Of a stretch of DNA of 49,972 bases, positions 18,762 to 28,721 are shown piece by piece. Numbering within the stretch: position 1 is the stretch's first letter; every line of letters begins with the position of its first letter. Under the pieces are notes generated by a model. That model had not been told where the DNA came from. It saw only the letters and a list, made by a program, of their open reading frames with translations, and did not search any database. Made by a program: the position numbers and the translations under genes. Origin of the DNA: Sporisorium sorghi (taxonomy: Eukaryota > Basidiomycota > Ustilaginomycetes > Ustilaginales > Ustilaginaceae); assembly GCA_023212695.1 (NCBI GenBank), contig JALCCG010000160.1:1-49972 (forward strand), written 5' to 3'.

Positions 18762-21604
18762 TCAATCAACATCATCGTTCTCCTCCTCGTCATCATCGTC
18801 ATCGTCGCTGACATCCTCGCCCTTGGCGCGCAACTTTGCCTTGTCCGCCTTCCTCTTCTGCGTGAGCTCCTCGAGGAGCACGAGCAGGTCTTCGTTTTCC
18901 TTGGAGATCTCTTCTTTTTCCTTTTGCAATTTTTCGAGCTCGGCTTTGGGGGTGTCGTCCTTCTTGCTGCCCTTTGCGGCAGAGGAAGATTTCTCGAGTG
19001 CGGCGAGTTTGGCCTTGAGTTCGCTGACCTCTTTGTCTTTGGCCTGGGTGAGGGCGGCCAGCTGGTCGTCGGCCGCCTTCTTGTCCTTCTCTACTGCGCG
19101 AAGTGCGGCGAGTTGGGCCTCTAGCTCCGACTTGGCCGTACGCGCCGCGTCGAGGTCGGTCAGCTTGCCCTGCAGCTCCTTGTTCTCCTTGCTCACGTTC
19201 TCGAGCTCCTTCAGCTTGCCCTCGAGCCGCTCCTTCTCCGCACTCACAGCGTCGAGCACCTTGAGCCTCGCCTCGAGCTCCGCCTTCTCCGCACCCACGC
19301 GTGACAGCTCCTCCACCCGCTCCTCCAGCTCACCCTTGGCCGCCTCGACACCTTCGAGCCGCGCTAGCTTCGCTTCCAGCGCCTGCTTCTCCGACGCTGC
19401 TGCCGCGAGCTGTGTAGCGCTGTTCGCATCGGCGCTGGCGGTGCTGGTTTGGGAGGCGGAGAGATCGCTTTCGAGCGTGGAGATCTTGCGCTCCAGTTCG
19501 GCGTTGGTCTGTGTGAGGGTGGTGAGCTGCGCGAGTTGCGCGGTGGCGGTTTCGAGGTCGGCGGTGAGCGTGGGGATGCGGGAGACTTGTGCTTCGAGTG
19601 TGGTGTTGTGTGCTTGCAGCGCGTCGAGTTTCGCTTGCAGGTCTTTGGTGTCTTCACCCGCAATGGCAGTGGATGCAGTGGCACCGGAAGACGCGCTCTG
19701 CTCAAGACTAGCGATCCTCTCCTCGAGCTGCGCGATTTTCTCCGCCCGCTGACTGGCAAGTTGCCGAGCTTCCATCAGATCCTTCACCGCTGCACCACCA
19801 CTTGCACTTCCGTCGCCATTGGCAGCCGAAGAAGCCACCATCTCGTCGTGTTTCTTCTTCAACTCGTCATGTGCCTTTTGCAGCGCGTTAAACTCCTTGG
19901 CTGAAGGCTTGCCCGCCGAGATGCGCGCCATCTCCGACGTGAGCTGCAGCACTTTGCCGTTGGTCTGCTCTTCTCTCACCTGCGATTCAGCCAGCTGGCT
20001 GGCGAGCTCGTCATGCTTGCTCTGCAGATCAGCCAGAGCCGAAGTGTGGCTCGATCGAATCTGCTCCAACTCGGTACGAGCGGCTTCGAGCTGCGGAGCG
20101 TGCGTTGCCACCGCTTCCTGCGCGGCGCCCAGTTGGCTCTGCAGCTCGGCTACTTGCTTGGCGTGCGTTTCCGTCAGCTCCTCGATGCGCTTTTCGAGCA
20201 CTTCGATCTCGCGCGCCTGCTTGGCCACCGTATCGCGCAGCGCTTCGGCTTGGCGTTGCGCGTCGAGCAGCTCGGCAGGCAGGGCGGCTTGGGCGGCCGA
20301 GCTGGAAGCCGGATCGACCGTGATGGATTTGGCAATGAGCGTCGAGTTGGCGCGCCAGAACTCGACAAAGCTCCAGTCGAACCACAAACCGGCTCGGCGA
20401 CGTTTCGAGAGATGGCCCAGACCGTTGACCTCGAGGTCCTTGTCCTGCGCTTCTTGGTCGGCTTTCTCCTTGTCCTCCGGTGCGCTCGAATCGGCGGCCG
20501 TAGATGCAGTGGAAGATGGGTCAGCAGAAGCAGCTTTGGCAGCAGCGGCAGCAGCAGCGGCAGCCGCTTTAGCCTCTGCGATCTGCTTGGCACGCAACTC
20601 ATCCGCCTCGGCCTGTTCCTCCACCGCAATCAGCTTCTCGAGCACATCCGGCGTCACCTCACGGAAGCGCACGTCTTCGGCAATGCGGTTGATGCGCACG
20701 GCAAACTGATCCGCGCCGATCCTGGAATGCAAGATGGGATGCATCGTGGCCCTCGTCACAGCTGCCTTGCCCGGGTCCGTGTCAAACTCGTACGCGACTC
20801 CCAACAAGAAAGCAGCGAGACCCTGGATGAGGGGATCGACACCCGAGGATTGGGCGACGGGCTGGATGACGGCTTGCAGCGTAGCTGATTCAGACAGGAA
20901 GTCGCGCACGCTGAGCGGCGAGTCGTGCAGCCAGACGGACAGCAGCACGAGGTAGCCGACCATGATGCGCGTCCAGTCGGCCGCCGAGTAGGAAGTGGAC
21001 GAGACGGTGGCGCCCATGGCAGAGGCGCGCTCCTTGCGCACAGCATCGGCGAGCTCTCGTTCGGACAGAGTCAGATTGCCGACAATCACCTGGATCAGCG
21101 ACGAGGGCGCGTCGTCATCGTCATCATCATCATCGTTGCCCTCTTTTTCGGCACGAACGTGCTTGACGACGGTGCCATCCGGATTGATGGCGATAGCGCG
21201 AGCAGCTGCCTTTGCCGTCTCACTCGCGCGCACAAGGTGCGAGAAGAGCATGGCCGAAACGAGGTGCTTGTACGCATCGGCATTGTCGGACGTGGCGTGC
21301 GTCGAAGGGCTTTGAGTGATGCTCTCAAAGAGAATCTTGCCGGCGGGCGAGGCTTGCGCGTCCTCTGCGGCTGCTTCGGCTGCGGCTGGTGGAGCCATGC
21401 CGTTGATGATGGCGAGACGCGCATCCATGTTGTCAGCGACGTAGGCGCGGAAGCAAGTGATGGCAGCGCCCCTCAAGCCAAGCCCTCCCTTTGCACCTGA
21501 AGTGCCGATGGCGGTCTCAACCAGACTCACCACGGCCGGTCTGGGCTCTGCGCGGGTAAAGGAAGGTTCTGCTGGAGCAGCAGCGTAAGCTGGATCTTGA
21601 GCAG

Positions 21605-21635
<31 letters not shown>

Positions 21636-22910
21636 CTCTCCGCTAGGACTGACATCGACATGCTGCTTGGGTGCGTCGATGAGCTTGACAGGCTGAACAA
21701 GCAAGGTCGAGAGAAGATCCTGGTTGGCCCTGGAAGCGTGCATGAGCGAGGCCGAGACATGCAGCGCCTGCGCTTTGAGCGAAGCAGGCGCAGTGGAACC
21801 GAGAGCAAGATCGAGGAGGCACTTTGTCATACCGCACTGCAGAAGCGCATTCTGGTTGGCACGGCGCCCTTCACCCTGGCCGCCGATGAGCAGGGCGGTG
21901 ATTTCGAGCACAGTCTTGGCGTTGACGACCTTTTGATGGTCCCAGTCCTGAAAGCAAAAGGCTTCGAGCTGGCGCGCATACTCGTGTTCGGCGTGCTTGG
22001 AAGGGAACTCGTTGTTGGCCGGGGTGGGAGGATAGAAGAGGAGCGGAGCCAGCATGGGGATGGAGAAGGTCTCGCGAAAGTAGTTCTGGTTCGAGACATT
22101 GTAGCGCAATAGAGCTTCGAGGCCGTCGAGCGCGTCTTGAACAATGACACCGCCTTCGATCCTGCCCTCGGCGGCACAAACATCGAGGAGTTTCTCGAAA
22201 GCACCTTCGAAGGCGACGAGCTTTTGAATGTCGGCGTTGCCATAGACGAGATGCGGGAGGAGAAGGAGAGCTTCGTTGCGAACGATCTCTGCCGACGAGC
22301 CAGCGCCTTCTGCAAGACATTCGAGGATGGCCCCGCAACCACCGGGCGCCACCAAGACGTGATCCTGGACTCTGTGCGGTCGATTGCGGAGCAGAGAGCC
22401 AAGAAGCTGAAGCGATGCGAAGCGAGTGTAAAAGGCACGATCAGGAGCGAGAAGCGGCAGAAGGCAATGCAGCGGACCTGGCTCTTGGAGGAAGATGTCG
22501 GTATGCTGAAGCCCCGAAGGCGGGCCGTGCTCTTGCTGCTTGCGCTTGTTCTGTGCTTGTTGTTGTTGGTTCGCTGACGAAGCCTGAGCAGCGTCTGGGG
22601 GTTGCACTTCGCACAGTGTGATGCAGCATTCGATCAGAGCTCTCGCGATGTCTTCGTCCTTGGCATCCCTTTGAAGGGAAACGAGCAAGGCAGGAAGCGC
22701 ATGTTGACCGACGGCGCGGTTGTGATCCCTGCCGAGACCCTTGAGAGCGAGAACGGCCGCCCTGCGATCTTCTACGGAGAGTTGGTTTTCGTCTGCGTTG
22801 GAGAGGCGATCTGCGAGCGTCTGGATGGTGTTGATGGCAGACTGATTGGCACCGCCTGGTTTGGACAGCTGGGAGTACTGCTGTCGCAGGATGTTGAAGC
22901 CGTGCAGCAT
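18762..22910 (-). CDS. USO1: ER-to-Golgi vesicle tether USO1/p115
   Basis: This intronless 1382-aa protein has the p115 layout. The N-terminal armadillo-like head covers about residues 1-760 and starts with TIQTLADRLSNADENQLSVEDRRAAVLALKG in the family style; HALPALLVSLQRDAKDEDIA follows. An Ala/Glu helix (AEAKAAAAAAAAAA) comes next, and the conserved LSKRRRAGLWFDWSFVEFWR (about residue 850) closes the head. Coiled coil then runs from about 890 to 1370, ending in an acidic tail (SDDDDDDEEENDDVD). The family tethers COPII vesicles to the cis-Golgi through Rab1/Ypt1. A run of 11 Gln, nearly all CAG codons (near 21606-21637), lies in the head between Ser/Gly and Pro residues and is probably a surface loop. 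Confidence 0.95.
21606..21637 (-). repeat. CAG/CTG trinucleotide repeat encoding poly-Gln in USO1
   Basis: About ten CTG units on the plus strand, interrupted once by TTG, read as glutamines on the minus strand. It is an in-frame microsatellite that could vary in length between strains. Confidence 0.85.
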
Positions 22911-23399
22911 GGTGGAAAGAGGCGAGTTGCCGTGTTGTCAGCACTCGGCAGGCAGAATGCAATGCGCGACGACGGTGCTCGAATGCGTGAATGACGGGGA
23001 TGGTGGTGAGGAGAAGAGAGGCTGAGCTGTGACAATGACCGAGGCGGGAAAGTCTAATTTCTAAGGAGCAGGCGCGTGCGCTGTGCTCTTCTGCTGTCAA
23101 TTGTTCGTGCACCGACGATCCCGAACTGAGGCTCTCTCCAACGTGTCAATTTCTAGATCGACCCGATGCGCAGATCCAAATCGGGCGATCTCAGTTCTCG
23201 TAGACGCCCCTCAGAGACGCCCCTTCCGGCACCACACACACACACACACACACATCAAGAAGGGCAATATACGGATGATGGCAGCTCGAAATGCTAGATT
23301 TGAGCGCGCACTATGCTACTACGACAGACCAGAGACTATGTACAACTGACGACGAAAGAAATGCAAACGAGACCGAGACCGAACCGCGAAAGGAGCAAA
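22911..23399. other. Intergenic region USO1 promoter / NTF2-like gene 3' side
   Basis: About 490 bp. A (CA)n microsatellite lies at 23233-23254. No supported gene. Confidence 0.5.
23233..23254. repeat. (CA)11 microsatellite
   Basis: A pure CA dinucleotide repeat of about 22 bp between USO1 and the NTF2-like gene. Confidence 0.85.
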
Positions 23400-24174
23400 T
23401 CAGAACTCCCTGTCGGCGTTGGCGCCAGTGCTATGAGCGGGCGAGCCAGGAATGATCGCCTGTCTCAACCCGGACCTGTTGGCAAACAGCGCGGTGGGCT
23501 TGGCCTTCATGTGGTGCTTCTTCTTTGCCAAGTTGAGCTTGGACGTCACGGGGCTCAACTGTGCATCCGTGGGCGAGTAGAAGCTGTTGGCAGCCGCAGC
23601 CCTTGCAGCGAGCGGCGCAGTTGCTTTGCGGTGACCCTCCTCCTCGACGAGCGACGAGATCTTGCCGTCCTGAGCCTTGCGCTTGATGACGACGAGCGAG
23701 TGCACGTTTTTCACCGTCTCGCCGTCGTCCGACGAGAGGCTGAGCATGTGGTCCAGCACAATGGTGCGGTGCGGCAGCGACTCGGGCGTCACCAGCAGAC
23801 GCTGACGCAGGCTACGCTGCGGGAAAGGTGCGAGGATCTCGGCAAACTTGGTCTTGATGCCGTTGGGACCTACGACTACGTCGCCAGTGGGAAGCGTGAG
23901 GATGGCCTCGTTGGCAAACAGCGAGAAGCACTCATCGCTGGGCGCAACAGATGTGTAGAGCTGTTGTTGCAACAAAGAAAGGGTCAGAACAGAGTCCTGC
24001 AAAAGCCCGATAGCAGCTGGTGTGCGGCGGCGGCGGCGGCGGCGGCGAACTTACTTGGTCAAGAAGCTGGAGAAGGTGAGCTTCGTCGTCCTTGGGCTGT
24101 CGCTCTGGAAGCAGCTTCGAGTGCTCGGGCGCGAGGCCGGCGGCGTTGAGTCGGGTGCTGGATGCGTGGAACAT
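23400..24174 (-). CDS. NTF2-like (SnoaL-fold) protein, two exons
   Basis: Exons are 24174-24055 (40 codons, MFHASSTRLN...) and 23960-23400. They are joined across a phase-0 intron of 94 bp with donor GTAAGT, a CTGAC branch-like element and acceptor CAACAG. The 226-aa product has one recognisable region, an alpha+beta cone fold of NTF2/SnoaL style: HLLQLLDQ then LYTSVAPSDECFSLFANEAI, LPTGDVVVGPNGIKTKFAEI and HRTIVLDHMLSLSSDD. The C-terminal 90 residues are basic and low in structure. No catalytic residues can be assigned, so the function is unknown. An alternative in-frame acceptor lies 36 nt upstream of the chosen one. The start is the last plausible ATG before the conserved region; longer 5' versions are possible. 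Confidence 0.7.
23961..24054 (-). other. Intron of the NTF2-like gene, containing (CGG)n
   Basis: This intron of 94 bp has donor GTAAGT at 24054-24049 and distal acceptor CAG at 23963-23961. About eight CCG units (CGG on the plus strand, about 24025-24047) lie directly after the donor, and a CTGAC branch-like sequence lies near the distal acceptor. Confidence 0.75.
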
Positions 24175-25134
24175 ACTTGACGAGGTTGAGATGACGAGGA
24201 GCGAGTTGCTGGTGACGGTGGCTGCTGCTGATGGTGCTGAGCGTGTTGGCGAGAGAGTGAAAGAGGTGTCCAAGGTGTTGAGGTCGAGGTCGTCGAGAGT
24301 GATGGTTGAAGATGATGATGAGGTCGAAAGAGTTACTCGAGGATCTTTGATTGGAAGAAGGACACGGGTTGGCCTCAAGTAGATTCTATCCTGAGCTTCA
24401 GAGCAAAAAGGGGAGGCGAGCAGCAAATGGACCCTGAACAGCCTCAGACGGCTCAAACAGGCAGTCAAGGCCACGCAACGCAGAGCCACTCAACACCATG
24501 AAGCTCGAGGAGTTTTACAACTCATGTCATGCACCAGCGTGCTTGCAATTCGAGTCCGCGCGCTGCTGCCTCGAAATTTCATTTTATTATTATTATTATT
24601 ATTATTATTTTATTTTATTTTTATTTTTATTTTATTTTTTTGGCGCACAAGGCGGTTGATCAACGTTCTACTGCAACGCTCTCTCTCTTTCCATTTGAGG
24701 AGCTCATCCCTCGCCGCTTTTCTTCTCGTACGGAGTGCTGTCCATCGCCCTCTCCAGTCTGGCCCGGTCCCCATATCCATGCTTGTATCTGTACGCATCA
24801 GCCTGATTGCCATTGTATGGTAGCGAGAGGGTGTTGCGTTGTGTCGAGGAGATTTGGTGTTGCTCGAATAAACACTTGTTCTTGACAGCGTCGCGGTGTG
24901 CTCTGTCGCAAAAGCGCGCAGTCTCTCGTCACGTGAATTTCCAATTTGTTAGAGCATCTATGTGCACAGCTTCGGAAAAATCGACCTGGCTCTGTCAGCT
25001 TCTGCAGCGGCTGCATCTGCACCAAGCCTCTTCACTCGCTCGCACGCACCATCTTTCCAAAGAGCTATCCGCGGAGTCTGTGAGTCTGCTCGCCATCATC
25101 AAACCTCGTCGTTCGCACAACGATCGCCTCAAGG
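24175..25134. other. Divergent promoter region NTF2-like / kinase-like gene
   Basis: About 960 bp. It contains an AT-rich ATT/ATTTT microsatellite at about 24582-24642. No coding frame with recognisable content was found. Confidence 0.5.
24582..24642. repeat. ATT / ATTTT microsatellite
   Basis: (ATT)n passes into degenerate ATTTT repeats over about 60 bp, in sharp contrast to the GC-rich surroundings. Confidence 0.85.
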
Positions 25135-26304
25135 ATGCGCAAAGAAGACCTCGAGGCGCTCCTGGCGCCCATCCTGCCCGCGGGCACGCGCATCACCAAG
25201 GCGGTGCACCTCTCCGAGCTGTGGGCTGGGTACGGACACATTTTTCGCATCCATGTCGAGCATCGACTGCCCTACCCGTCTGCCTCCTCGGCGGCGTCGA
25301 CCAGCAAAGCACTCGACAAGACGCTCATTGTGAAAACGATCCGACCTCCACGTCAAGAGAGAGGCTATGACGAGGGGCACGCGCGCAAGATGCTGTCCTA
25401 CAAAGTGGAAGCCAACTTCTACCGGCATTACGCGGATCGAGTTGCGTCGGAGGAGTGCGGTGTGCCGCGTCTGTTCGCGGCATCTTCAGCGGAGGGGTCT
25501 GGGCAGGAGCAGGGAGGGCAGACGCTGGTGCTGGAGGACCTGTCGGTGCGCTTCCCCGTGCTGACCGAGCGGCGGGGCACGCTCAACGACGCGCAGGTGT
25601 CCAAGAGCTTAGAATGGCTCGCCAACTTCCACGCGCGCTCGTGGAACATCGAATCGTCCTCCTCCAACCAGTTCTGCCCCCCACCAGCGGAAGCCATCGC
25701 AGCACACTGGAACGCCGGCGGGCTGTGGCAGCAGGGCGGCTACCACTACCTCGCCACGCGCCACGCCGAGCTCGCCGCCATAGACCCGCACACCGACACC
25801 TGGGGCCAGCTCGGCCTCCACGCCGCCTCCGACCTCCCGAGCTGCATCGACTGGTGCCTCAACAACCCCACAGATCGTCAGCGCCTGAGCCTGATCCACG
25901 GCGACGTCAAGGCCGCGAATATGGCCTTCTCGCGCGATAACGCACGCATGGCAATGTACGACTTTCAGTACGTCGGCATAGGCCTCGGCGTGCAAGACCT
26001 CGCCAAGTTCCTCGCCACCTCCATCCCCTCCCGCTACCTCGACAGCCCGCAAGGGGAAATGCAGCTGCTCAAGACGTATCACGCGTTCTTGTTGCAAAAG
26101 CTGCCCAAAGGTGCAAAGTACGAGTTGGACGAGCTCGTCAAGGATTGGGAGCTTGCGCTCGTGAGCTGGGTCAGGTTCTTGGCCGGCTGGAGTGGCGGGT
26201 TCTGGGGTAATGTCGACTGGTTGCAGGATCGGGTCGAGGCGTTGCTCAGAGATCCAGAGTGGGTCAAAGGTGTGAGGGAGCGTTGGAAGGCGGCAACGCA
26301 ATGA
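25135..26304 (+). CDS. CHK/APH-type small-molecule kinase-like protein
   Basis: This intronless 389-aa protein has the fold of choline/aminoglycoside-type kinases. A likely ATP-site lysine lies in KTLIVKTIRPP. Near residue 120-145 is TLVLEDLSVRFP. The Brenner-type catalytic loop is LIHGDVKAANM, with Asp257 and Asn262. The metal-binding position is Asp276 in MYDFQYVGIGLGVQDLAKFL. This arrangement, with DFQ rather than DFG, is that of the CHK/ecdysteroid-kinase-like family. All catalytic residues are present, so activity is likely, but the substrate is unknown. The start at MRKEDLEALLAPIL agrees with the usual short helix before the N-lobe. It is convergent with POB3. Confidence 0.82.
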   Translation: MRKEDLEALLAPILPAGTRITKAVHLSELWAGYGHIFRIHVEHRLPYPSASSAASTSKALDKTLIVKTIRPPRQERGYDEGHARKMLSYKVEANFYRHYADRVASEECGVPRLFAASSAEGSGQEQGGQTLVLEDLSVRFPVLTERRGTLNDAQVSKSLEWLANFHARSWNIESSSSNQFCPPPAEAIAAHWNAGGLWQQGGYHYLATRHAELAAIDPHTDTWGQLGLHAASDLPSCIDWCLNNPTDRQRLSLIHGDVKAANMAFSRDNARMAMYDFQYVGIGLGVQDLAKFLATSIPSRYLDSPQGEMQLLKTYHAFLLQKLPKGAKYELDELVKDWELALVSWVRFLAGWSGGFWGNVDWLQDRVEALLRDPEWVKGVRERWKAATQ

Positions 26305-26446
26305 AGCATTCACACCCGCACAGAATGAAAAGGGGAAAAGGTCACAGAACGAGCATGTCCAGCGTGTGTGTGTGGCGTGAGACAGCAATGACTGAATTGA
26401 CCGGATGAACCAAAATTTCGAGTTGCTGTGATGCCTGCGTGCAAGT

Positions 26447-28123
26447 TCAGTCCTTCCTCTTCTTCTTTGGCCTCTCGTCCCCCTCCTCGTCGTATCCACC
26501 ATCCTCATCCTCATCCGAGCTCGCTTCCGAGGGCGAACCTCCATCCGAGCCAGAGTCGGCGGCAAAGTCGGCGTCCTCCTCGCTGTCCTCGTCCTCGTCG
26601 GCACCGCCTGCATCGGCCATCTCTTCGTCGTCGTCGCTGAGCAATCCGGCAGCGGCTGCTGCTGCCAAGCCACCGGTCTCTTCGGCCATCTCGTTCTTGA
26701 TCCTCACCTTGCGGTCGGCGAGCCATGCCTTGAGACGGTCGAGCTCCTCGCGCGAGATGGACTGGAATGTGTGCTCGGTGCCGCTCTTGGTGGCCACGCG
26801 CAGATCGAACGTCTTGGACGATGCGACGGCACCACCGACACGAGAGAGGATGGCCTGGTGGATCTCCGAGTAAGGCACATAGACGGGCTGCTTCGAGACC
26901 CAGAGCAACGACTTTTCGAGTGGGTAGAGGTTGCCGTCGGCAGCCTTGACGTTGCACTTGATGCTGGTCTGGCCCGAGGAGGATTCAAAGTCGGTGGGGG
27001 TGGCGACTTTTTGGCCGGAAAGGACCTTGAAGATGTTGGTGACGATGCGGAAGGTGGGTTCCTCGTAGCGCTTCTTGAGCTTGCCGTCGTACTTTTCTTG
27101 GATGGTCTGGTCGTCGAGGTTGAGCTCTGCATCCATCTCTTCCTCGCGTGGGAACTGGAGGACAAGGTAAGGGTAGCGAGTCTGACCTTGGCGGATGGGC
27201 GGATCGAGACCGATGACGAGCATGACGTGGATCTCGTCGGCCTTGGGCAGCAGGAAGAGCTTGTTCATGGAGCTGTAGAGAATCTTGTAGTCGTACGTCT
27301 TGCCGCGCAGACGGATGAATGTATTGAAGACATCGATATCGTAACGACCACGTGGAGTGAGCACGAGCACCTCTTTAAAGACAACGATCGAGTCGCCTGC
27401 AACTTGACCGATGTCGGCCTTGGATTTGAGCGCCTCGTGGAATGCCTCTGCTGCGGTCTCTTGGTTGTTGTCGTCGGCATCTGCTGCTGCGCTGCCGGCA
27501 TCGCTGGCGTCGTCCTTGCTGGCTTGACCGGGCACGTAGAGACGCATCTCGACGAGCTGGTCGCCCTTGGCACGCCTCGACTTGGTACCATTGGCATCGG
27601 AGGAGCCCGTGTTGGCGCCTGGCTGCTGCTGTTCTGGGTTGAGGAACTCCATCGAGACCTCGGTTTTGGCGATGTTGCTGTTGGCAAGGTGCGACAGAGG
27701 CAGCTCAAAGGCGAGCTTGTCTCTGACCAGAAACTGGACATCGTGGTTGCTGATTTTGGCCTGACCCCAATTCCATCCTCGTGTGGAGACCTCTTTTGTT
27801 TCGAGCGGCTTGTTGAAGTACTGTTGAATGTGGGAAGAGAGACGGTCAAAGTCGTCTCGGACAAAGCCGTCAAAGTTGGTGCGACGAGGATTGGTCTGTG
27901 CTGAGAAAGGAGTATCGCGGTCTTTGTTGAGGGTGATGGCTAGCTGATAGTTTCTTGCGACGCGGATCCACTGGAAGGAAGCCATCTGATCGGCTGGGAT
28001 GGTGATGGTGCTGCCTTCTCCTACGGAAGGTTTCCAACCGAGACCGCCTTGCGACATTCTGAGCTTGCCCGGCGTGGTATCGAGACCATGGTAGATGTTC
28101 TCCCACTGTGTTGTGGACGACAT
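26447..28123 (-). CDS. POB3: FACT complex subunit POB3 (SSRP1 homologue)
   Basis: This intronless 558-aa protein starts at MSSTTQWENIYHGLDTTPGK. The frame is open further upstream, but this ATG fits the family start. The N-terminal PH-like dimerisation domain is followed by the structure-specific recognition region (GRYDIDVFNTFIRLRGKTYD, SSMNKLFLLPKADEIHVMLV) and a second PH-like domain ending near ELDRLKAWLADRKVRIKNEM. The C-terminus is a long acidic tail ending in KKKRKD. There is no HMG box, as in yeast Pob3 and unlike animal SSRP1. With Spt16 it forms FACT, the nuclear histone chaperone for H2A-H2B during transcription and replication. Length matches the yeast protein closely. It is divergent from coronin. 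Confidence 0.95.
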   Translation of the reverse strand: MSSTTQWENIYHGLDTTPGKLRMSQGGLGWKPSVGEGSTITIPADQMASFQWIRVARNYQLAITLNKDRDTPFSAQTNPRRTNFDGFVRDDFDRLSSHIQQYFNKPLETKEVSTRGWNWGQAKISNHDVQFLVRDKLAFELPLSHLANSNIAKTEVSMEFLNPEQQQPGANTGSSDANGTKSRRAKGDQLVEMRLYVPGQASKDDASDAGSAAADADDNNQETAAEAFHEALKSKADIGQVAGDSIVVFKEVLVLTPRGRYDIDVFNTFIRLRGKTYDYKILYSSMNKLFLLPKADEIHVMLVIGLDPPIRQGQTRYPYLVLQFPREEEMDAELNLDDQTIQEKYDGKLKKRYEEPTFRIVTNIFKVLSGQKVATPTDFESSSGQTSIKCNVKAADGNLYPLEKSLLWVSKQPVYVPYSEIHQAILSRVGGAVASSKTFDLRVATKSGTEHTFQSISREELDRLKAWLADRKVRIKNEMAEETGGLAAAAAAGLLSDDDEEMADAGGADEDEDSEEDADFAADSGSDGGSPSEASSDEDEDGGYDEEGDERPKKKRKD

Positions 28124-28300
28124 TTTGAGGAGTAGATGCGCAGAGCCAAGAATGTGGTGGACGAGAAGGGAGGAAGAGAAGAGAGGAGAGGACGAAAGAA
28201 CGAAAGCTGAGTCGTCGAGAAATGCGTTTGGCTGAGTTGAGGTCTTTTGCTGCGCCTGCTGCAACTGCGTTTCCGCAACTGAACGCGACACGATCCTTCG

Positions 28301-28332
<32 letters not shown>

Positions 28333-28721
28333 CAACAACACCTGGCTAAGAAGAGGCTCAAGCGCGCATTTTTTGCAAAAAAAATTCCCTTGTTAGGGCG
28401 GCACTTACAACAAAGAGCGATTTTTGGCACCGGCGTGGGCTGGCAGGGCGTCAGCACGATGCGGCCGCACGGATCAGCGTGACGGTCGAATTTCAAACTG
28501 CGCTCGCTGCACTGCACTTGTCAAAAGCGTCACTCGAACGAGCACAGCCGAGCTCACATGGCTTGGTTGATGATTGTCGTCGTCGTCGTTGAGCATCGCC
28601 TTTTCCCTTTCTTCCTTTTGCTCCAACATCCATCCATCCATCCATCGTCCAACTTGATCCTATTTCATCATCTCCAACTCGCTCCCCGCTCTTCCTTCCC
28701 TTACAGTCTCCCCCTTCCAAA
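28124..28721. other. Divergent promoter POB3 / coronin
   Basis: About 600 bp. A 31-A tract lies 178-208 bp upstream of the POB3 ATG, and a (CATC)n repeat (28627-28646) lies about 80-95 bp before the coronin ATG. No gene is supported. Confidence 0.55.
28301..28331. repeat. Poly(dA:dT) tract, 31 A
   Basis: A run of 31 A in the POB3/coronin divergent promoter. Confidence 0.85.
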
